Assembly: GCF_014697075.1 (NCBI RefSeq)
Contig: NZ_JACJRE010000009.1
Coordinates: 62,001-126,000, forward strand
Length of the DNA: 64,000 bases
DNA from: Tolypothrix sp. FACHB-123
Lineage (GTDB): Bacteria > Cyanobacteriota > Cyanobacteriia > Cyanobacteriales > Nostocaceae
Reading direction: 5' to 3'
The notes beneath the pieces are model-generated. The model did no database searches. It worked only from the letters and a program-made list of their open reading frames with translations, and was not told the DNA's origin. The translations under genes and the position numbers were made by a program. Every line of letters begins with the position of its first letter. The first letter of the stretch is position 1. Below, piece by piece: positions 30,324-37,971 of the stretch.

Positions 30324-31145
30324 ATGAATATTGCAATTATTGGTTGTGGTTATGTTGGTTGTGCCGTTGCTAAATATTGGCAACAGAAAAATAACTTTGT
30401 GGTGACTGCAACCACTACTACGCCTGCACGGGTTTCAGAACTAGAAACCGTAGCTCAAAAAGTTCTAGTCACAAAAGGTAACGATCCTGAAGGTCTAAAA
30501 GCAGCATTAGAAAATCAAGATGTAGTGCTGTTAAGCATATCTGCAAAAGGGGGCGAGTATGAACCAGTCTATTTACAAACTGCCAAAACTTTAGTTTCCA
30601 TCTTACCAGAAATGCCTAAGCTTCGGCAATTGATATATACAGGCACTTATTCTGTATATGGTAATAGAAATGGTGAGGTTGTAGATGAAGAAACAACGGT
30701 GAATCCTACCACTCCTAATGGCATAATACTGAGGCAAACTGAAGAATTATTACTATCAGCAGCTAATGATAATTTCCGCGTCTGTATTTTGCGTTTAGGC
30801 GGTATTTATGGCCCTGGTAGGGAACTGATCAAAATATTTGGGCGCGTTGCAGGGACATCTCGTCCTGGTACTGGTAATGATATCGCTAACTGGGTTCATC
30901 TGGATGATATTGTCGGTGTGATTAACTGGGCTTGCGAACATCATTGGCAAGGTATTTATAATGTAGTCGATGATGCCCATCTAACTAATAGAGAGCTTTT
31001 TAATCGGTTATTTACAAAACATAATTTACCGCCAATTGTTTGGGATGCTTCCCAACAAAGTAACCGCCAATATAATGTTTGGGTATCGAATCAAAAAATC
31101 AAAGATGCTGGATATAAATTAATCCAGCCCCAGATGATTTTTTAG
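30324..31145 (+). CDS. NAD(P)-dependent epimerase/dehydratase-like SDR
   Basis: An extended short-chain dehydrogenase of 273 residues. The N-terminal dinucleotide site is GCGYVGCAVA (residues 7-16). A TGTYSVYGNRNGEVVDE segment carries the usual YG motif, and RLGGIYGPGREL and NWVHLDDIVGVINWA are typical of epimerase-like members. Substrate is unknown; relatives act on nucleotide sugars. It stands alone between the peroxidase and the peroxiredoxin fusion. Confidence 0.85.
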   Translation: MNIAIIGCGYVGCAVAKYWQQKNNFVVTATTTTPARVSELETVAQKVLVTKGNDPEGLKAALENQDVVLLSISAKGGEYEPVYLQTAKTLVSILPEMPKLRQLIYTGTYSVYGNRNGEVVDEETTVNPTTPNGIILRQTEELLLSAANDNFRVCILRLGGIYGPGRELIKIFGRVAGTSRPGTGNDIANWVHLDDIVGVINWACEHHWQGIYNVVDDAHLTNRELFNRLFTKHNLPPIVWDASQQSNRQYNVWVSNQKIKDAGYKLIQPQMIF

Positions 31146-31393
31146 CTAATTACATGATGTTGAGATACCCAGTTTTCACATAAATAAGGCATCCTTGCTG
31201 AGTGAAGGAATCAAACTAACTGGGCGTAATGTTCTACCATATGAATCGACGGACTGAATTTGTAGTCGCGATCGCACCATTTATCGCCGAACCTGCTGGC
31301 GGCTGCTCCTAGCTGGTAAAATTGTACACTTATTGACATTTCGACTAGCGATCGCCTCATACTATCCATTGATTGATAAATTTCGGAGGTATT

Positions 31394-32128
31394 ATGCTGT
31401 CAAATCGCCGAGGACAAAGAGTCCCCAATGTGACATTCCGTACTCGTCAAAACAATCAGTGGGTAAATATCACCACTGACGAGCTATTTGCTGACAAAAC
31501 AGTGGTTGTTTTCTCCTTACCAGGTGCTTTTACTCCAACTTGTTCTTCTACTCACCTACCTGGTTATAACCAGTTGGCGAATGTGTTTAAAGAAAATGGT
31601 GTTGATGACATTGTCTGTATTTCTGTCAATGACGCCTTTGTCATGAATGAATGGGCAAAAGACCAAGAAGCCAGTAATATCACTTTAATACCTGATGGTA
31701 ACGGTGAATTTACTGAAGGTATGGGAATGCTCGTAGATAAATCAGACCTGGGCTTTGGTAAACGCTCTTGGCGTTATTCCATGCTGGTTAAAGACGGTGT
31801 AATTGATAACATGTTTATCGAACCAGAAGAGCCAGGAGATCCCTTTAAGGTATCTGATGCTGAAACAATGCTCAGATATATCAATCCCCAAGCTGTGAAG
31901 CCGAAACTAGTGTCTTTATTCGCCAAAGTAGGTTGTCCTTACTGCGCGCGCGCTAAAGCTTTACTCAAAGAACATGGCTTAAATTATGAAGAAATTGTCT
32001 TAGGTAAAGATGTAACTACTCATTCTTTAAAAGCAGTTACAGGTGCGACAACAGTACCCCAAGTATTTATCGATGGACAACTTATTGGTGGTTCCGAAGC
32101 CTTAGCAGCTTATTTTGGTGAAGCATAG
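31394..32128 (+). CDS. peroxiredoxin-glutaredoxin fusion protein
   Basis: The ATG at 31394 is chosen because GGAGGT (31385-31390) lies directly before it; an upstream TTG frame opens at 31373. The 244 residues contain a Prx5-type domain with peroxidatic C50 ([16 protein letters not shown]) and a C-terminal glutaredoxin domain with the CPYC active site at 181-184 and [15 protein letters not shown]. Such hybrids reduce hydrogen peroxide and alkyl hydroperoxides with glutathione, the glutaredoxin part recycling the peroxiredoxin part. It acts in the cytoplasm. Confidence 0.95.
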   Translation: MLSNRRGQRVPNVTFRTRQNNQWVNITTDELFADKTVVVFSLPGAFTPTCSSTHLPGYNQLANVFKENGVDDIVCISVNDAFVMNEWAKDQEASNITLIPDGNGEFTEGMGMLVDKSDLGFGKRSWRYSMLVKDGVIDNMFIEPEEPGDPFKVSDAETMLRYINPQAVKPKLVSLFAKVGCPYCARAKALLKEHGLNYEEIVLGKDVTTHSLKAVTGATTVPQVFIDGQLIGGSEALAAYFGEA

Positions 32129-32202
32129 TTAATAGTCAATGGTCAATAGTCAATGGTCAATAGTTAAAAATTGTTGACTGTTGACTGTTGACTGTTGATT
32201 GT
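32128..32202. repeat. mixed heptamer repeats (GTCAATG/GTCAATA and GTTGACT)
   Basis: About five units of GTCAATR are followed by four units of GTTGACT, nearly their reverse complement, so the tract can fold on itself. Confidence 0.85.
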
Positions 32203-32269
32203 GGTTACTGAGAGCTTCAAGAAGTTTTGATTTTTGATAAACCTAGTGCTGAGTAAGTTTTCCAGTTAA

Positions 32270-32584
32270 ATGAATATACGTAAAATCATTCTTTTAATTA
32301 CTTTGGTGATCCCTGGTTTAGCAGTGGTAGGGGTATCGCTTTATTGGTTTATTTTAGATTATGCAGCCCTAGGAAAAGCAGAAAATTATATAGAAAAGTT
32401 GGCAAAAGATAAGCAAGCGAATGATAGACAATTAGATTATGCCTATCATCGCACATTAGCTCATCGGATTAATGTATTTGCTGATGGTACTTGGGGTTTA
32501 ATTGGTGGCGTAATTACTGGGCTTGGTATACATGGGATAGCTACTATTCAAGAGCAATCTCAGAGTAAAAATAAAGCAGAATAA
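32270..32584 (+). CDS. small hypothetical membrane protein
   Basis: The 104 residues start with a basic MNIRK and a hydrophobic segment (IILLITLVIPGLAVVGVSLYWFIL). A charged helical middle follows, then a second hydrophobic, glycine-rich segment (TWGLIGGVITGLGIHGIATI). Two membrane helices with a short polar loop are predicted. No family was recognised. It is convergent with the hsp20 gene. Confidence 0.65.
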   Translation: MNIRKIILLITLVIPGLAVVGVSLYWFILDYAALGKAENYIEKLAKDKQANDRQLDYAYHRTLAHRINVFADGTWGLIGGVITGLGIHGIATIQEQSQSKNKAE

Positions 32585-32617
32585 TTTGTAATACCAACCG
32601 AAACCCTTTGCTGTGAT

Positions 32618-32653
32618 AGAAAAAAGAGCTTGGTAATAATATCACCAAGCTCT
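32618..32653 (-). terminator. intrinsic terminator of hsp20
   Basis: On the minus strand AGAGCTTGGT/ACCAAGCTCT (32644-32653 with 32625-32634) forms a 10-base stem followed directly by TTTTTT. It lies 40 bases past the hsp20 stop. Confidence 0.92.
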
Positions 32654-32692
32654 AAGTTATCTCAATCAATCATTGGAGGAAAAAGCTTTAAA

Positions 32693-33112
32693 CTAAGCAG
32701 TAGGTTGTTCTAGATTAACTTTGACAACCTTGTTCTTTTCTTGCTCAGATTTGGGTAATGTCAGAGTCAAAATACCATCTTTATAATCTGCGGTGACATT
32801 GGTATTTTGAATTCTGGCTTTGAGCGGAATTACACGCTGAAACTTACCGTAATAAAATTCTGAACGAGTACCCTCTTGATTTTCAAATTTGCGTTCTGCT
32901 ATCACCTTAACAGCATTTTCTGTGACTTCAATATCTACATCTTTTGCTGAAACTCCAGGTAGTTCGAGTCTAAGATACAATGTATCTTCAGTTTCTGTCA
33001 ATTCTGCTGCTGGAGTTTTAAATGTTTGTCCTTGTAAATCTTCAAACATTTTTTCAATTTGACGTTGCACTGTAGTCATTTCAGCAAGGGGATTGTAGCG
33101 TAGAATAGCCAT
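32693..33112 (-). CDS. hspA: small heat shock protein (Hsp20/alpha-crystallin)
   Basis: A 139-residue Hsp20. After a short N-terminal arm (LAEMTTVQRQIEKMFEDL) comes the alpha-crystallin domain with LYLRLELPGVSAKDVDIEVTENAVKVIAERK and the closing GILTLTLPKSE motif. It binds unfolding proteins and, in cyanobacteria, also helps keep thylakoid membranes stable under heat or light stress. The 466-base upstream stretch is A/T-rich, and no CIRCE element is found there, so it is not under HrcA in the same way as groEL. Confidence 0.93.
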   Translation of the reverse strand: MAILRYNPLAEMTTVQRQIEKMFEDLQGQTFKTPAAELTETEDTLYLRLELPGVSAKDVDIEVTENAVKVIAERKFENQEGTRSEFYYGKFQRVIPLKARIQNTNVTADYKDGILTLTLPKSEQEKNKVVKVNLEQPTA

Positions 33113-33579
33113 ATTATTTCTAACCTCTAACTGTTTATTTACTGGAATTAGAATTTAATTCGTTGCTTTGATTCTTATATTAAGCATGATGAAAAGTTGT
33201 GTAAATTCGGTTTTTATCACCGCACTCGTGATGATTACCGCACTAAATTAGAAAAGTAATAATATTACGGTTTACGCTAATTTTACGGTTCGGTAAACTC
33301 GAATATAAATTACTATACATTATTCATTACTAATATCTAAAATGAGAGAGTTGCAGCGCTTCAAAGTATATTGGCACATTACTAAATACTCTTATCTACT
33401 AGCTGAGTGATGTGAGGGCTATAATAAAGCATCATCAGCAGGTAGCTGAGGAAAACTCAAGAACTCGACTTTCCTCTAAGAAATTGTATGGTAGTAAGTT
33501 ATACTAATTAGACTTGTATTCTCAAGAACTTATCCCCGGTTGGGGAACGGAAAATGCGATAGCTTAATCTGAAAATATT
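33113..33579. other. non-coding divergent region upstream of hspA
   Basis: The stretch contains a short direct repeat TTACCGCACT (about 33216-33245) and a GTTTAC/GTAAAC dyad near 33270-33297. It should hold the hspA promoter and possibly regulatory leader RNA. No gene was seen. Confidence 0.4.
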
Positions 33580-33813
33580 ATGAAGTATCATATTTGCGAC
33601 AAAGAAGCGACACCCGAATGGCTCACCCTCGAATCCATCGATTACATTGCTGAGTGCTTAGAAGCTTGCGAAACACTGGAAATGTTAGCGGATTTACGCG
33701 CTATCTTCCCTAGGGTAGCGCTACGCTGCGCCAGTATCAAGGTAAATGCTGTACAACGTCAACGAATTGTGCAATGGTTACAGCGATTAAACCAAGATGA
33801 AGCTGCTGCATAA
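33580..33813 (+). CDS. small hypothetical protein
   Basis: The 77 residues are mostly helical (TLESIDYIAECLEACETLEMLADLRAIFP, then VNAVQRQRIVQWLQRLNQDEAAA). Between these helices the coding sequence holds a GGTAGCGCTACGCTGCGCC palindrome that translates as RVALRCAS, which looks like a REP-type insert carried in frame. No family was recognised. Confidence 0.55.
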   Translation: MKYHICDKEATPEWLTLESIDYIAECLEACETLEMLADLRAIFPRVALRCASIKVNAVQRQRIVQWLQRLNQDEAAA

Positions 33814-34221
33814 AGACTTTTATCAACAGAGAAAAAGCTGATTGTTGAGTTGAAGTAAATTACTAGCTTGCTTTATTTATTTATATATTTATTTATTTAT
33901 TTATTTATTAATAAAAAATCATTAGTATTAACTAACAATTTATATATTTATTTATCTACAGTATTTGCCGACTTATTAAGGTATACCGTGCCACATGTGT
34001 CATAATATATCTATTTAATTACGCTTAAATTTATCAAACTAAAATTAAACTTAATTATACAAATTAACCAAAATAACGTGACAGATAGAGCGGTGCAAAA
34101 ATTTTTGTGTCCTGAAAAAATTTTATATGATAATCACATTTTCGCCCTAAAGATAGAGACATTTTAAAAAAGTTACAGCACACTGGTAAGAGCAACTTTC
34201 AGCTTAAATCATGGTGTGAAA
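33814..34221. other. A/T-rich non-coding stretch with TTTA repeat
   Basis: About 400 very A/T-rich bases. A tandem TTTA tetramer tract spans 33871-33909 with about ten units. No gene or structured RNA was recognised. Confidence 0.6.
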
Positions 34222-35157
34222 ATGTGGCTCAAATATGGTGTAGATCGAGAGGATAAATTAATATGTATTGAAGATATCCCTAGAGGAAAGACTTCACTTA
34301 AGTGCCCTTATTGCCAGGGTAGCTTAATTGCTAAAAAAGGCAAGGTAAAAGAACATCATTTTGCTCACGAGCATGAAACTTGTCGCCCTGTAGCTAATCG
34401 ACAATTTCCGACATTACCTCTGTATGACAATTTTAACATTCAGCTATCAGGAAAGGATTTAGCACAGTTAAAATTGCTGTGGCAGGAGTACGGAGCCAAA
34501 AATTATCCCATAAGTTCCTACTTAGTTACGCCTGGGTTGCTCAAAGCAGGAATGTTGAAAAAAAATGTATATTTCATACCACCTGAATATGAATTGAGCG
34601 ATTTGGGTAAAATTCCTGTAGGCACGCTGGAATTAACTCGATTTAATGACGTACAGGAGCCGTTATTACTCAAAAAGCTGCTGAAATTAGAGTTGGATTT
34701 TGAACATGCTAAACATAAAAACTCTCCTGATTTGGCATATCGGCTGACTGATTTGAAGCTGTACCGCGCTCAACTCAAACGTGTCTTAGCTTGTCAACTC
34801 TATTTTTTGGAAATTGAAACTCAGAAAGGAATTTTCTACAAAATTGGAGTTACCACAAGAAATATGCAAGAACGTCTAGCAGAAATCAAACTAGATTTAA
34901 TTGCACATTACCCAGAAAAAGTGAATATCAAAGTTCTAGGAACTTGGGAACACCGAGGGAATGTAGAAAAGTATTTCAAACACCGCTATCAAGAGTTTAA
35001 CTATCTCATTGGTAGTTTAACTGAATATTACAAATTTAAGATTCAGGAGGCTAAGAATGTGTTACGCGAACTAGAACAAATGAAACCGTTAATACTCTCG
35101 GAGATTTTTATTGATATTCTGGAAGACAGTTCTAGTTTGGTAAAAATTGCTGCTTAA
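34222..35157 (+). CDS. CoiA-like zinc finger plus GIY-YIG (T5orf172-like) nuclease-type protein
   Basis: The ATG at 34222 (MWLKYGVD) gives 311 residues; a GTG at 34216 is also open. The N-terminal 60 residues hold a CPYC...HHFAH zinc-ribbon-like motif, as at the start of competence protein CoiA. The second half carries YFLEIETQKGIFYKIGVTTRNMQERLAEI, which fits the start of a GIY-YIG domain of the T5orf172/Mug113 kind (Y-KIG-T-R--RL). A later tyrosine/glutamate-rich region could complete the site. The inferred role is DNA processing; substrate and partners are unknown. It ends 13 bases from the convergent merR gene. Confidence 0.7.
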   Translation: MWLKYGVDREDKLICIEDIPRGKTSLKCPYCQGSLIAKKGKVKEHHFAHEHETCRPVANRQFPTLPLYDNFNIQLSGKDLAQLKLLWQEYGAKNYPISSYLVTPGLLKAGMLKKNVYFIPPEYELSDLGKIPVGTLELTRFNDVQEPLLLKKLLKLELDFEHAKHKNSPDLAYRLTDLKLYRAQLKRVLACQLYFLEIETQKGIFYKIGVTTRNMQERLAEIKLDLIAHYPEKVNIKVLGTWEHRGNVEKYFKHRYQEFNYLIGSLTEYYKFKIQEAKNVLRELEQMKPLILSEIFIDILEDSSSLVKIAA

Positions 35158-35169
35158 AAAGCATAAGCC

Positions 35170-35583
35170 TCAATCATTTTCAATAATTGGGCAAATAGTT
35201 GCATGAGAATTATCTGGCTTAATTTCCCAGCCAGAGAGTAAGCCGGATAATTCTTGTCTTAAAATCATCAATTGCTGAATTTGTTCATCAATAGCTTTTA
35301 CCTTATCTTCTAGCCTAATCTTGATATGTTCGCAAGGTAATTCGCCGCTATCATGAACGTTTAAAAATTCTTTAATTTCCGATAAACTTAATCCTAAGCT
35401 TTGCGCGCGTTTAATAAAGTGCAGTCGCTCTAAAACATCAGAGTTAAATAATCTAAATCCACCCTCAGTTCTTCCTGATGATTTGAGTAAGCCAAGTTCT
35501 TCATAGTAACGAATTGTTTTAATGGGTACGCCGCTTTCTTTGGCAACTACACCAATCTGTTTTCCTTCTGCTTGGGCTAACAT
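35170..35583 (-). CDS. MerR-family metal-responsive regulator
   Basis: The ATG at 35583 gives 137 residues; a TTG at 35592 is also in frame. The winged helix-turn-helix ([37 protein letters not shown]) is followed by a dimerisation helix (about 85-117) and a metal loop. Possible ligands are C84 and H86 at the start of the helix and H127 and C131 (CPIIE) at the end. The second loop cysteine of CueR-type copper sensors is absent, whereas a cysteine at position 84 is what divalent sensors such as ZntR or MerR have. The gene has its own MerR-type operator, and a similar operator lies before the copper-type ATPase gene 4.7 kb away, so that gene is the probable target. Confidence 0.85.
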   Translation of the reverse strand: MLAQAEGKQIGVVAKESGVPIKTIRYYEELGLLKSSGRTEGGFRLFNSDVLERLHFIKRAQSLGLSLSEIKEFLNVHDSGELPCEHIKIRLEDKVKAIDEQIQQLMILRQELSGLLSGWEIKPDNSHATICPIIEND

Positions 35584-35621
35584 ACTTACCAAACCCTGAT
35601 TGTGATATGATTACGGATCAT

Positions 35622-35653
35622 ATAATAGACTCTCCATCTGACTGGAGAGTCAA
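35622..35653 (-). promoter_or_regulatory. MerR-type operator/promoter of the merR gene
   Basis: Reading leftward, TTGACT (35648-35653) and TATTAT (35622-35627) are 20 bases apart, the stretched spacing of MerR-controlled promoters. The perfect dyad GACTCTCCA/TGGAGAGTC (35628-35636 and 35643-35651) fills the spacer. Confidence 0.85.
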
Positions 35654-35723
35654 GCAGGAAAGCGATCGCTCCCCAAGAAATAGAACATCGGCGGAACTTT
35701 GCCATCATCTCACACCCAGACGC

Positions 35724-35864
35724 GGTCAACTTCAATTTGAAGTGGTGCAGTTTCGGCTGATGAATGAGTATGGAGTAGAGACTTACTTAGAAATGCTACC
35801 TTATTCAATAGCGCGATGGGTAACAGTCGGCTGGGCTATTTTGGAAAAAGTAGGTCGTTTGTTC
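35724..35864 (+). pseudogene. prfC: remnant of peptide chain release factor 3 (prfC)
   Basis: In a short rightward frame (35607-35906) the residues from [11 protein letters not shown] through [15 protein letters not shown] to [18 protein letters not shown] match the C-terminal domain III of release factor 3 as I know it. The rest of that GTPase is absent on both sides; what precedes and follows is unrelated. About 47 codons survive, and the start codon of the frame is probably fortuitous. Confidence 0.75.
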
Positions 35865-35935
35865 AGTAAAAGTAGAATAAAGACCAAAGTTAGGGCGAAA
35901 GTCTAAACTAAGGTACTCTCCTTTGAGTACAGAAG

Positions 35936-35964
35936 CTCAGGGTTTTGCGTAGCAAAATCCTGAG
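35936..35964. other. strong hairpin
   Basis: CTCAGGGTTTTGC and GCAAAATCCTGAG form a 13-base stem with one G-U pair and a 3-base loop, just past the stop codon of the oxygenase-like gene. No T-run follows. Confidence 0.6.
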
Positions 35965-35976
35965 TAATTCACCGAA

Positions 35977-36864
35977 CTAACTACGCCATCGAAGTGTCTT
36001 TTCTTTAATTGGATGAACAAAAGAAGCCCCCTGCATTTGAGAGCGAGCAAATTCTGCTTTCAATCTATAGTACCAACGGGCTTGAGCATCAGCATCTCCA
36101 ACTAAAGTTAAGGGCGGATTATATTTCAAGCCTATTTGTTGTTTAAGCAAAATTTTTTTATCTTGATTGAGAAAACTGCGCGTGAACCACAGCAACAATG
36201 GTTGAAGAATAGGAAACCAAGATAAAGTTGTGTAAAACATAGTTGTTTCCTCGGTTTCAGTTTCGGAAATGGGAGTAATTGCTGTTAAGTTACAGACTAA
36301 ATGTTTCTCGGTAGACACCTTCTCAATCCGAATTCCTGGCAAACGAAATGAGATTTCGATCTGTGGATTTTCTCCAAGCAACCGATAGAAAAAGGTTTGT
36401 TGTTCTAGTGGATGCTTCCGCATAGTAAAGCCGTACAAAGATGGTTCAAAAGTTTTGATTACTTCCTTGAGCGTTTGTGGAGAACGCCACCACCACGCCT
36501 GATGAACGAAAGCAATATGAGCAGGATCGATCAATCCGAATACAGCATGATCGACATTACAAGGAAAGCGGATCGATTCAACAGCTTGGTGAGTTTGATT
36601 GGCAAATTCAGGGATTTGTGGAATGTCTTCTAGTACTAAAGAAGTCTCATCATTTGACATATAAATCCATATATTGCCTTGTGCCTCCTTTATGGGGTAA
36701 TCTTTCGTTTCACTTTTTTTAGCAAAGACTGTACCTGAGCGATCGCGACTAAAAACGATTTGCTCGTTTAAGAGGGTTTTTGAAAGTATTTGTCCAGGTT
36801 TTAGCTGCTTACTCGGTAATGCATAGTACCAAGTATTCCTTAAAAACAAAGGTATTTTAGCCAT
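35977..36864 (-). pseudogene. Rieske-type oxygenase lacking its Rieske domain
   Basis: The 295-residue frame begins like a ring-hydroxylating/PaO-type oxygenase (PLFLRNTWYYALPSKQLKPGQ). The C-terminal catalytic domain is present with NVDHAVFGLIDPAHIAFVHQ (N103, D105, D113, H116, H121), which supplies the mononuclear iron ligands. Where the [2Fe-2S] domain with C-x-H and C-x-x-H should be, the sequence passes straight from RDRSGTVFA to KDYPIKEAQGNIWIYM (junction about 36700-36722). Some 60-70 residues are missing, in frame. Without the cluster the iron site cannot receive electrons in the usual way, so it is probably a pseudogene even though the frame is open. It lies in a region full of gene fragments. 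Confidence 0.75.
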
Positions 36865-36873
36865 CTGATAATT

Positions 36874-36942
36874 AGTTTATCCCCTGAAGTTATGGGTGAT
36901 ACTCCAGTTTTTGCTGGTACTAGAGTTCCTGTTCAGACACTT
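36874..36942 (+). pseudogene. DUF433 antitoxin-like gene fragment
   Basis: The rightward frame reads SLSPEVMGDTPVFAGTRVPVQTL, close to the core motif of DUF433 proteins (P-V-GGTPVFAGTRVPV). The following residues no longer match and a stop follows. About 23 codons survive, with no start codon and no partner toxin gene. Confidence 0.65.
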
Positions 36943-37055
36943 TCAACAAAATTTGCCACAGTTCGATATGGCGGTAATTGTTGACGCAAATTAGGTTAGT
37001 CAGGCTAATTTAATCATAGTAGCTTCTGCCTGCGATCGCTCTCCAAAATCAGAAT

Positions 37056-37295
37056 GCGATCGCTAATTCTGCAATTCGGTGATACCGTACTCTCGCCGAA
37101 TTGCGCATCCTACAAGATTGGCGATCGCACTAGTCTCAAAAATTCCGCGATCGCTTACAACTATCTCAAGCTTAGGCGATCGCTAATTCTGCAATTCGGT
37201 GATGCCGTACTCTACCCGAATTGCGCATCCTACAAAATTGGCGATCGCACTAGTCTCAAAAATTTCGCGATCGCTTACAACTATCTCAAGCTTAG
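37056..37295. repeat. two-copy 120-base tandem duplication built around HIP1 sites
   Basis: Two copies (37056-37175 and 37176-37295) differ at only a few bases and are followed by a further GCGATCGC at 37296. Each copy has HIP1 sites at its start and twice inside. The unit length is a multiple of three, so a repeating but meaningless frame is open through it. Confidence 0.95.
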
Positions 37296-37309
37296 GCGAT
37301 CGCACCCCA

Positions 37310-37489
37310 AAATTAAGAAGGCTCGCATTTTTAGAACAACCAATTCAAATTTACGATGTGCAAACAGCTAAAACTGTGCAAACTTTCAGCAGACATCTTC
37401 CCTATGAAGGCGTGAATATTACCGGGGTGACGGGAATTTCTGAGGGGCAAAAAATGAACCTCAAAGCATTGGGAGCAATTCAAGTTTAA
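37310..37489 (+). pseudogene. C-terminal remnant of a large repeat protein
   Basis: The frame after the HIP1 repeat reads QIYDVQTAKTVQTFSRHL followed by PYEGVNITGVTGISEGQ and LKALGAIQV. An ending of the form PYEGMNITG-TGL-EAQK--LKALGA is one I associate with the tails of cyanobacterial WD40, NACHT or pentapeptide repeat proteins. Only about 55 codons survive. The stop overlaps the stop of the next, leftward gene, which suggests that a deletion joined them. Confidence 0.45.
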
Positions 37490-37764
37490 ATAATATCGGT
37501 AACGTTCTCTGTAGCAACTGCTTTCTGAGATTTGGGTTTACTCAGCAAAAACCACCAAATTTCTAAGCCCATTAATCCCAACCCGCCAAGAGTGACGGCT
37601 ATTTTATTTCCTATTGGTTGTTCAATTCTTTGAAATTGATTGGTTTGGACTGTTGGCGATGAATGCGCTTCGTGGGATGTTTGCGCAACCACTTTACTAG
37701 ACGCAATCCCGAATAATATCCCAAAACTAACTATACTACCAATCAATGCTGTTTTCTTCACCAT
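37486..37764 (-). CDS. small membrane protein, possibly a truncated cupredoxin precursor
   Basis: The 92 residues contain a signal peptide (MVKKTALIGSIVSFGILFGIASSKVVAQ), a histidine-bearing linker (TSHEAHSS) and one membrane helix (TLGGLGLMGLEIWWFLLSKPKS), then stop after VATENVTDII. A GGL-L-GLE-WWFLLS helix followed by a cupredoxin domain is what I recall of copper-linked membrane proteins encoded beside cyanobacterial copper ATPases. If so, the copper-binding domain is gone and the stop lies at a deletion junction. GGAGG is well placed before the ATG at 37764. It lies downstream of the ATPase gene on the same strand, with a repeat copy in between. Confidence 0.55.
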   Translation of the reverse strand: MVKKTALIGSIVSFGILFGIASSKVVAQTSHEAHSSPTVQTNQFQRIEQPIGNKIAVTLGGLGLMGLEIWWFLLSKPKSQKAVATENVTDII

Positions 37765-37810
37765 GAAAGAACCTCCTATTTTATTGGGCTTTGCGTGTTA
37801 AAAGTCAGTA

Positions 37811-37888
37811 GTCAGTTGTTAGTAGGGGCTGGTTTATTAAGATCATCATTGATCGGCGAAGATATCCGTGAACCCGCCCGTACAGTTG
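37811..37888. repeat. interspersed repeat, copy B (inverted)
   Basis: The reverse complement of this segment matches 28598-28675 almost base for base (GTACGGGCGGGTTCACGG, then CGCCGATCAA, then CCAGCCCCTACTAACAACTG). It lies between the ATPase gene and the small membrane protein gene. Confidence 0.85.
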
Positions 37889-37971
37889 TCAGTTGTCATT
37901 GGTTAGGGATGTCCAAAAAATAAATTATTCCCATGTCTGAATTCAATACAACTGTTTCTCTCCCCTGCTCC

